A stretch of DNA of 64,000 nt from Erythroxylum novogranatense (Eukaryota; Streptophyta; Magnoliopsida; Malpighiales; Erythroxylaceae): positions 31,168,540 to 31,232,539 of the forward strand of contig CM057233.1 of assembly GCA_029891385.1 (NCBI GenBank). The letters are read 5' to 3'. Positions within the stretch are counted from its first letter, which is position 1. The number at the start of each line of letters is the position of its first letter. Below the pieces are notes generated by a model, which was given only the letters and a program-made list of their open reading frames with translations, was not told the DNA's origin and did no database searches. This document shows positions 56,985 to 64,000 of the stretch, piece after piece. A program made the translations under genes and the position numbers.

Positions 56985-58085
56985 ATGTCAGATTAGGGTG
57001 TTCTTCGGATGGTTTGAAAGAGAAATTAAATATCTACAATGTTTATGAAGACCGTGAAGACAGATTCTACCATATAAAGGGTCAAAAATGCAGCAGACAA
57101 TAGGATCAAAAGAAGCCAAATGAAAAAGCAGACGAATTGAAAAGGCAGACAAATGGGAAAAATTGCCATAACTTTCCCTACAGATGTCAGATTAAGATGT
57201 TCTTTAGATGGTTTGAAAGGGGACTTCAAGATATACAACTTTCATGAACACCTCAAAGACATATTTTCTATCGTCTGAAGGATAAAAAATGGAGCAGACG
57301 ATAGGTACAGACAAAACCAAATGAAAAAGCAGACGAATTGGAAAAAAGCATATGAACAGGACAATTGTTATAACTTTCCATACAGATATCATATTAGGGT
57401 GTTCTTTAGATGTTTAAAAGATAACTTCAATATCTACAACTTTTATGCAGACCTTGAAGATAGATTATATCGTGTAAAGGGTAAAAAATGGAGCAGATGA
57501 TAGGATCAGAAGAAGCCAAATAAAAAAGCAGACGAATGGGGAAAATTGCCATAACTTTCTCTAAGCTATTGGATTAAGGGGTTCTTTGCATTTTTTGAAA
57601 GAGAACTTCAAGATCTACAACTTTTATGAAGACCATGAAGAAAGATTCTATCGTCTGAAAGGTAAAAAATGGAGCAAACAATAGGTATAGACGAAACCAA
57701 ATGAAAAAACATACAAATGGGAAAAACAGATGAATGGGGCAAATTACCATAACTTTCCCTAAAGATATCAGATTAAGGAGTTATTTTGATGGTTTGAAAG
57801 ACAACTTCAAGATATATAACTTTTATGAAGACCTTGAAGACAGATTCTATCGTCTGAAGGGTCAAAAATAGAGCAGACGATAGGTACAGACGAAACCAAA
57901 TGAAAAAGCAGACGAATGGGAAAAAGCAGACAAATTGGGAAAATGCTATAAATTTTCCTACAAATATTGGATTAAGGAATTATTTATATGGTTTGAAAGA
58001 GCACTTCAAGATCTACAACGTTCATGAAGACCTCAAGGACAGATTCTATCATCTGAAGGGTCAAAAATGGAGAAGACAATAGGTA
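56985..58085 (+). repeat. Six tandem 180-200 bp repeats in the Athila-2 LTR
   Basis: Units start at the GGTTTGAAAG-like words near 57010, 57207, 57408, 57590, 57788 and 57989. Each has TTCAAGATCTACAACTT, ATGAAGACC, a potential hairpin (CTATCGTCTG ... CAGACGATAG), CAAATGAAAAAGCAGACGAA and CCATAACTTTCCCTACAG. The stem is perfect in the second and fifth units. Confidence 0.9.
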
Positions 58086-58136
58086 CAAATGATAGTATAC
58101 AGAAGGTCAAACTTAGAAGAAGCAGAAAGTCAAACA

Positions 58137-58262
58137 TAGACAATATGACATCATCACAGACGATACATTTTACAAACAATATGACGTTATCATAGACAAT
58201 ATGATGTCATCACAGACGGTACATTATATAGACGATATGACATCATCACAGACGATACATTA
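58137..58262 (+). repeat. Short tandem repeat with AGACGATATGACATCATCAC
   Basis: About four copies of a 30-45 bp unit containing ATATGACATCATCACAGACG and ATACATT. It follows directly on the longer repeats. Confidence 0.85.
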
Positions 58263-58449
58263 TTATACTCGTGAACATCTCCCCTTTTAAGGACCATAAC
58301 TTTCAACCCAGATTTCGAAAAATTCCATAATATATACCGTTAGAAAGCTAGAAGAAAGACCTACAAATTTCTAGAAGACATCCTTCTCTAATTCATCCTA
58401 GATCATTCCATAATTTCCCTTGAATTCAGAACAAGAATTTTACCCCTAT

Positions 58450-59972
58450 GGAAGACACATTCATACATCATTTTCATCAAAAGATAAATGTTTTACAAGG
58501 CTTTAATGGGCATTTCAAAAACCCAAAATACATAAAAATACATGAGCAATATTTTGCTCAAAATGCAACTAAAGCCTTGGTTTACAAAACTAGCTTAAAA
58601 TACAAAAGTATGCAAAGTCGGAGTGATGCCTTGACCGTTTATTACTCGTTCTCATGCTCTTCAGTTGAAGATGGGGAGAAAATGGAGGTGTGATCTTAAA
58701 GCTCGTGGGTAGCAATTTTATAATCGATAGTAAGCAAAAACTTTTTTAAAGCTCACATTGAATCAAGATACGCATATTTTTCAATACTCAATATATCAAC
58801 AATTTGTAAACAACTTAATTCATGCATCATCAAACTTGCCAACACAATTTAAACACATAAACACATTGGAATGGTTTAGGTGGATCCAAAACAGAACATA
58901 CTACACAACTTCTATAAGGGCTTGCGTAGCCGTGAACTTAGGGGAGTCCATGAAGGAGCTCCATGTCACTAGTGGGTAGGCAGGAGAAGCCTTTGGTCAA
59001 AGTGCACTTGACATACTTAGGAGATTACCACAACCCACATAATATGTAATTTCATGACTTGAAAACTTGTTGCCTAAAATGGCACTAGATCAAAAACTTG
59101 ATTTTTCATAAACATGATATCTTTTCAAAATCATTTCATTTTTCATTTACAAAATTTATGTAGATAACATGCAACACTTTCTCAAAGCATTTAAAGAACA
59201 ATTAAATGTACATTTAGAAGTAGTTGAAAACATTTATTTCGCTTTCCTTGAAAGAAAAATTTATGACTTATTAGTCAATTATAAAAATGTAACCCACCTT
59301 GAATTCCTTGACTAAAACTTGTTCAAATGTGCCTCTCCTACTCCTCTTGTCTTTGATTCCCTTTCATAGGCAAAAAAAAATCACAAGTTCAAAAGGGTTG
59401 CAAAATTGAAGACCCACACAATATATTTACTAAAATTGAACCTAGAGTACCTAAACCCATGCTTTCCCTAAGATTCATAAACTAAGACCCTTCCAAAAAT
59501 CCAAAACATTATAAAATGTTCTTACCTTAAATCTTCACCAAATGAAGGAATATTTGGTTCAAAAGAAAGTTCTTATCTTCCACTACCTTGTTCCCTTCTT
59601 TCATAACCTCAAAATCTCTCTAGGAGGCTTAAAAAAGATGCAACCCTAGCTTAACTCTCTTCTTTCCTCTCAACCACCGAAATCCCTCTTCTCTCTCTCT
59701 TTAATTTGTTATTTCACTTCCTTCTCTCCCATTTTCATTTTTCCCCCTCTTAAGGAAGAAAACAATACTTATTTCTTCCCATTTTACCTTTAATGATTGA
59801 TAAAAGTCTACCTTGCCCTTCCTTTAAAGCCTTAGAGTTTTTAAACTTAAGTAAGCTACCCAAAATACCCTTCTATGCCTTCTTACTACTTTTAATTTAA
59901 CTAACCCATGCAATAATTCTACTTTCATAGACTTAAAGAAAAACTAACTCCTAAAAAAATATGGGGTCAACA
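58450..59972 (-). mobile_element. Tekay-2 3' LTR (left limit uncertain)
   Basis: On the minus strand it starts TGTTGACCCCATATTTTTTT at 59972, next to the PPT. Block A (59288-59300), block B (58976-59015, including the perfect palindrome GTCAAAGTGCACTTGAC) and block C (58680-58715) are present. The segment 58490-58600 matches Tekay-1 10280-10390 in reverse complement. No CA terminus is found to the left, so the LTR is truncated or diverged there. Confidence 0.8.
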
Positions 59973-59995
59973 TTTCTCCCCCTCCCCCCTTTAAA
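59973..59995 (-). other. Polypurine tract of Tekay-2
   Basis: Element strand TTAAAGGGGGGAGGGGGAG followed by AAA and the LTR. Confidence 0.85.
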
Positions 59996-59999
59996 AGAA

Positions 60000-60400
60000 T
60001 TTCTTCCTCGAAATTATTACTTGAGTCATTGAAGAGTTGTGGATACTTTTCCCTCATGGCTTCCAAGGGTTCTCATGTGGCCTCTTCTACAGAATGGTCT
60101 CTCCATAAGACTTTTACTAGTTAAACCGTCTTGTTTCTGAGGACCTTTTCCTTATTGTCCAAGATCTCTACTAAAATCTTCTCATAACTCAGATCATCTC
60201 TTAATTGAACTTCAGTGGTCTGAATGATATGAGAGGGATCTGATTTATATCTCCTCAATATAGAAACATGAAAAACATCATGAATATGTGATAATTCCAG
60301 TGGTAGTGCCAATTTATAGGCTAGTGGTCCAATCCTCTCAAGAATCTTATAAGGACCCACATATCTTAGACTTAACTTGCCATTTTTGTCAAATCTCATA
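60000..60400 (-). pseudogene. Tekay-2 integrase C-terminus with chromodomain
   Basis: The open part (60121-60399) reads [21 protein letters not shown], then [13 protein letters not shown] and the chromodomain-like VQLRDDLSYEKILVEILDNK. It stops at TAA after NKTV, where Tekay-1 continues NKTIKLVKVPWRNH; the sequence beyond shows SLMERPFCRRGHMRTLGSHE-like out-of-frame remnants and ends with the pol terminus ahead of the PPT. Inactive. Confidence 0.85.
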
Positions 60401-61360
60401 ATTCCTTTCCAAGGAGATGTCTTAAGAAGACTTTCTCACCGACTTCATACTCCATTTTCTTTCAGTATGCATCAGTATAACTATTCATTCTATCTTGAGC
60501 CGCTTTAAGTTGTTGCTTAATTAAATTGACCTTATCTACTGTCATCTGAAGTAACTCTGGCCCTAACAGCTTCCTTTATCCTTCTTCATCCCAGTATATT
60601 AGAGTTCTACATCTCCTTCTATATAGTGCTTCATAAGGGGCCATCTGGATACTCGAGTGGTACGAATTATTGTAAGCAAATTTGACCAATGGCAAATGAT
60701 CGTCCCAAAATCCTTTGAAATCCATCACATATGCCTTGAGCATTCCCTCAAGGGTCCGAATTTCCCTCTCAGATTGACCATCTGTCTGAGGATGAAAAGC
60801 CGTGCTAAAATTCAATTTGGTCCCTAGAGCCTCTTGTAAGCTTCCCTAAAATCTCGAAGTGAATCGAGGATTCCTGTCAGAAACTATAGAATCTGGAATT
60901 CCATGCAGTCTCACTATCTCATCATTATATTTCTTTGTTAGCACATGCAAAGAATCAGTCTGTTTAATTGCTAAAAAATGGACTGACTTCGTTAAGTGAT
61001 CAATAATTACCTATATGGCATCATGTTTCCTACTGGTTTTGGGAAAACCTATCAAAAAATCCATGGTTACTCTTTGCCACTTTCACTCAGGAATGGACAA
61101 TGGCCTTAACTTGCCTAAAGGTGCCTGGTGTTCAACCTTAACTTGCTGACACACTAAACACTTACTTGCATATTCTGCTACATCCCTCTTTATACCTTTC
61201 CACCAGAAATGCTCTCTTAAATCTTTGTACATCTTGATGCTACCTGGGTGCATGGCATAAGGCACATTGTGTGCCTCATCTAGTATCTCATCCTTCACCT
61301 CCTTAACATTTGGTAGACAAAGTTTGTTCACTACAACCATAAGTCCATCATTCCTCACTA
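60401..61360 (-). pseudogene. Tekay-2 integrase
   Basis: The HHCC domain (61083-61358: AHNVPYAMHPG ... CLVCQQVKVEH) and core segments are visible: [12 protein letters not shown] then a TAG replacing Trp, and TDGQSEREIRTLE in the frame 60576-60815. The same stop-for-Trp change is seen in other elements of this window. A frameshift lies in the MEYEVGEKVFL region near 60420-60450. Confidence 0.88.
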
Positions 61361-61838
61361 CTAATTCAAACTTCTTTCTATTTTGAATTTCTTCTCAGAG
61401 CTTGCTTAATTCTACATCTTGTGCTTATAACTTCCTAACCTTCTCCCTGAGTATCGGTCTCACTCTAAAATTTGCAATAATACAATTTAGGTTCCCTTGT
61501 TTCAAGCTTATTCTAAGCTTAGCCATCTCTTCCAATAACGACAGATAAACTGTCTGAACATGGGCTATTGATGATTTCCTACTCAAAACATCAGCCACAA
61601 CATTTATCTTTCCTGGATGATACTCAATTAACAAATCATAATCCTTAATTATCTCTAACCATCTTCTTTGTCTTAAGTTTAACTCCTTTTGGCTCAAAAA
61701 ATACTTGGGATTTTTATGATCTGTGGAAATTCTTGTTTGAACCCCATACAGATAATGTATCTAAATCTTCAGGGCAAAAACTATGACTGCTAACTCCAGA
61801 TCATGGGTCGGGTAATTTTATTCATAAGGCTTTAGCAG
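61361..61838 (-). pseudogene. Tekay-2 RNase H, truncated
   Basis: 61425-61697 reads [20 protein letters not shown] and [15 protein letters not shown]. Further upstream [18 protein letters not shown] can be read with stops, up to about 61838 where Sirevirus sequence begins. RT, protease, gag and 5' LTR are absent from the window. Confidence 0.87.
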
Positions 61839-62335
61839 AAGAAGTGCGTAGAATTGATGAGGCATGCGCTTCTACACAGAATAAAGATGAAGCAAGCTGC
61901 AGTTATACTGACAAGCAAGAAGACTGTCTAGTGAGGGGACGAGTAATAACAGGGACGTTTATTGAGTTCCTTGTTTAGACAGTTCTGCGTATTAAACCTT
62001 TGTCTAATACAATGTCTATTCAAGCAGAAGCACTACCCCTGCAAGGAAGACAGTTACTGATGCTGCCTGCTCCATTTGATTTAGATCTTCCTGAAGCTGA
62101 AACATTTATTCGTCCACCAACTATTGAGATCAATTAAGAATACATTCCTACTTCTGATGCTTATACTACTACAATTTCGTTCACTCCTCCCTCAGCAAAT
62201 GTTGATCAAGCCTCCTCATCGATTGACTCATCAGATGAACTCAGTAGACTACGCGGTGAAGTCAATGAGATCAAGGAGACGATGAATGATCTTAAGAAGA
62301 TGATGACAGAACTGTTGAAGAGCCATCATCGTTAA
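61839..62335 (+). pseudogene. C-terminal part of a Sirevirus env-like ORF
   Basis: A single plus-strand frame runs from EEVRRIDEACASTQ to a stop at 62333-62335 with two internal stops (a TAG near 61975 and a TAA near 62136). Its end, SSDELSRLRGEVNEIKETMN then LKKMMTELL, has clear heptads, matching the coiled-coil C-terminus of the env-like ORF at 1606-2799, though the sequence itself is diverged. The 5' part is missing at the junction with Tekay-2. Confidence 0.75.
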
Positions 62336-62556
62336 TCATTTTTTATTATAACAAATAGGGGGAGAAGAGCAGAAAAGAAGAGAATGAACAAAGGAAAAGA
62401 AAAGAATAAGAAGAAGAGAAGTGGATGTTGAGAAAAGAAGGTGTGACTGAAGCAGACGAAGAAAGGAAGAAGTCAAAGAAGAAGTTTTGAAGATAAGTTT
62501 TTTTTCTTCTTCAAAACATTGTATTTTGTTTTCTTTTGTATATAATTTTTTATCAT
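62336..62556 (+). other. Sirevirus-2 3' untranslated region
   Basis: Purine-rich; includes an early tract AAATAGGGGGAGAAGAG (about 62354), an extra PPT-like site, and no coding frame. Confidence 0.65.
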
Positions 62557-62571
62557 AAAAAAGGGGGAGAT
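62557..62571 (+). other. Polypurine tract of Sirevirus-2
   Basis: AAAAAAGGGGGAGAT immediately before the LTR, the same as in the left Sirevirus. Confidence 0.9.
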
Positions 62572-63460
62572 TGTTAAGTCCAAATGACTTTACTTAGATA
62601 TAATTTTGATGTATAAAAAAAAGAGAACAAATAAAAGAAAAATAAGACAGACGAAGTCAGACAGACGAAAGAATAAACAAAACAGGCGCAGACGCTAAGG
62701 AAAGCAAACGCAGACGCAAACGCTAAGTAAAAGCAAAAGCAGACGCAGATGCGAAGAGTAAAAGCGGACGCAGACGCAGAAACACAGACGTAAAAATACA
62801 GACGAAGTAGTCAGTTCGAGTTAGTTACAGAACTCAACTGAATAACCGTTTCTTTAAAGATTCAAGAAACAAGAATCAAGAAGCAGTTGAAGACGAAGGC
62901 TATAAAAACAAGTCGAAGTCAAATATTGCAAAGTTAGTTAAAATCAGTGAAGTTGAAAAATTAGCAGATTTACAACTACGAGCTTATTGTTCAATTTAGC
63001 TGAGAGCTATTTTACTGTAACAAGTGTTCAAACACTTTTTTGAGAAAAAGTAGTACAGATAGCCTGCAGAGGCTAAGTGTGAAAGAATACTGGTTGTAGA
63101 GACCTGAAGAGGCTCGCAAAGAATACTTGTAACGTTTGAAGAGATAGTGAAATCTCAGAAGAAACTCTTAGGACTGGACGTAGCCCACGGTTTGGGGTGA
63201 ACCAGGATAAATCTCTATGTCAAACTACTCTCACTCTCTATCTCTATTTTAGATTCAATTTTTATCATTTCTTAATCAGTAAACAAAGTTTTCAAAAGTT
63301 TTGATTAATTAGAATCTATCGGAAGTTCTGTAAAGAATTTTATTTCTAACAAACAGTTTTTGAAAGATTTTTTTAAAAAAAGGGAATACACAATTCAACC
63401 CCCCCTTCTCGTGCATTCTATATCATTTATAAGTATTGTATTAACGTATGATTCACTTCA
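62572..63460 (+). mobile_element. Sirevirus-2 LTR (889 bp)
   Basis: Starts TGTTAAGTCC and ends GATTCACTTCA. Near its end ACAATTCAACCCCCCCTTCT matches the left Sirevirus LTR. A repeat rich in GCAGACGC lies at 62640-62805. It is bordered on the left by a PPT and on the right by a PBS, so it serves two internal regions. Confidence 0.92.
62640..62805 (+). repeat. GCAGACGC-type repeat in the Sirevirus-2 LTR
   Basis: Irregular copies of CAGACGAAG, GCGCAGACGC, AAGCAAACGCAGACGC and GCGAAGAGTAAAAGCGG, in the LTR position where the left Sirevirus has the AAGTCGACTT cluster. Confidence 0.8.
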
Positions 63461-63480
63461 ATTGGTATCAGAGCTTGGTA
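63461..63480 (+). other. Primer-binding site of Sirevirus-2
   Basis: ATTGGTATCAGAGCTTGGTA directly after the LTR end. Confidence 0.92.
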
Positions 63481-63517
63481 TCCAAGGATCACTTTAGCAA
63501 AGTGTGGATAAAAGATA

Positions 63518-64000
63518 ATGGCGGAATCACATGTATACATCGCAAAAGGAGCCTCAGTCACTAGACCTCCAGCATTCAACGGAGAAGACTATCATTATTG
63601 GAAAGATAGGATGCGGCTATTCATAGAATCTACTCATGTCGACCTTTGGGACGTGATAGAGAACGGACCTTATACACCCGTAGATGAAGATGGCAATTCT
63701 ATTCCTCGAATCAAATGGACGGCTGATCAAAAGGCAAGAATACAGCTGAACTCAAAGGCGAAGTTCTTCTTGACATGTGCCCTAAGTAGAAGCGAGTATG
63801 ACAAAGTCCACAGATGCGATACAGCAAAGGAGATGTGGGACACATTGTCCATCGCTCACGAAGGCACAAGCTAAGTTAAAGAATCCAAGATAAGTATTCT
63901 TGTGCACCAGTATGAACTTTTCAGGATGAAAGATGAAGAATCTATTGATCAAATGTTTGGAAGATTTCAAACAATTATCAATGGATTGAAAGCTCTCGGA
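63518..64000 (+). pseudogene. Sirevirus-2 gag, partial (runs off the window)
   Basis: Begins MAESHVYIAKGASVTRPPAF at 63518, the first ATG after the PBS. The copia gag domain is clear: FNGEDYHYWKDRMRLFIEST, CDTAKEMWDTLSIAHEGTS. A TAA at 63872-63874 follows, where Gln is expected (EGTSQVKESKI), probably CAA to TAA. The same frame then continues (YELFRMKDEESIDQMFGRFQ) to the window end. It is one substitution from an open frame over this stretch. Confidence 0.9.

Larger units (their letters stand above)
50567..58440 (+). mobile_element. Athila-2: degraded Athila-like element, plus strand
   Basis: Gag C-terminal sequence (50567-50688 and 51886-52426) is followed by an acidic ORF, untranslated sequence, a purine tract and an LTR with tandem repeats (about 56740 to 58440). 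Athila-1 is inserted at its left edge, Cassandra copies at 50689-51885 and a Tekay-type solo LTR at 52427-54577. No RT, RNase H or integrase is recognisable, so it too is non-autonomous or heavily deleted. The right end is blurred by the neighbouring minus-strand Tekay LTR. Confidence 0.65.
56740..58440 (+). mobile_element. Athila-2 LTR (approximate limits)
   Basis: Starts near GATGTTTAATAGATGCAT, followed by GATCATATTTATACACCC, similar to other Athila LTR starts. Contains the 180-200 bp repeats (56985-58085) and a shorter repeat (58137-58262). The right limit is uncertain because the next LTR is in the opposite orientation without a clear terminus. Confidence 0.55.

Noticed and set aside
56985..58085. 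Centromeric or other free satellite array
   Set aside because: Only about six units, bounded within an LTR whose start is recognisable; unit length varies between 181 and 202 bp.
58448..58979. Two plus-strand ORFs of 81 and 73 codons
   Set aside because: They lie in the Tekay-2 LTR, antisense, and include blocks B and C.

Overview
This window is plant nuclear heterochromatin, most likely from a eudicot; the species is not identifiable by eye. It is AT-rich and consists almost entirely of nested LTR retrotransposons: Sirevirus-type Ty1/copia, Tekay/Del-type chromoviral Ty3/gypsy with its chromodomain integrase, Athila-type Ty3/gypsy, a Cassandra TRIM cluster carrying 5S-like sequence, and one tRNA-related foldback insertion. 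I found no host protein gene, no tRNA gene and no CRISPR array. Nearly all coding remnants are broken; the only long intact frame is the envelope-like ORF of the left Sirevirus.

Layout, left to right. (1) 1-7815: Sirevirus element on the minus strand (3' LTR, PPT, env-like ORF, RT/RNase H, integrase, protease, gag, PBS, truncated 5' LTR). (2) 7816-25293: a very long minus-strand solo LTR of about 6 kb, split by a young, complete Tekay element at 8388-19846 (LTRs about 3.3 kb, TSD ATTTA). (3) 25294-50566: a minus-strand Athila element that kept gag, a degenerate protease and an env-like ORF but lost RT-RNase H-integrase. Its env-like ORF is split by a plus-strand LTR-internal-LTR-internal-LTR array at 28963-43749 (TSD ATCAG). 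The third LTR of that array is itself split by a 647-bp tRNA-related foldback insertion (TSD GATAG). (4) 50567 to about 58440: a second Athila-like element on the plus strand, interrupted by Cassandra copies (50689-51885) and a Tekay-type solo LTR (52427-54577, TSD AAGTC); its LTR carries about six 180-200 bp repeats. (5) About 58450-61838: a truncated minus-strand Tekay element (3' LTR, integrase, RNase H). (6) 61839-64000: Sirevirus sequence on the plus strand in the order env-like C-terminus, PPT, LTR, PBS, gag, an arrangement that implies tandem copies.

The most interesting signals lie in the LTRs. Diverged Tekay-type LTRs keep three short blocks in fixed order downstream of any visible TATA box: GAGGTGGGT, then the near-palindrome GTCAACGTGCACGTTGAC with AGCCTTCTCCCGGCTGCCC, then a GAGCT/AGCTC hairpin. 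A degenerate module (CATAACTTT ... CTACAACTTTCATGAAG) recurs every 180-205 bp in Tekay-type LTRs and also in the unrelated Athila LTR. The Sirevirus has clusters of the palindrome AAGTCGACTT both in its LTR and upstream of its env-like ORF. Boundaries come from LTR termini, target-site duplications and comparison of copies by eye; no alignment or database search was run.
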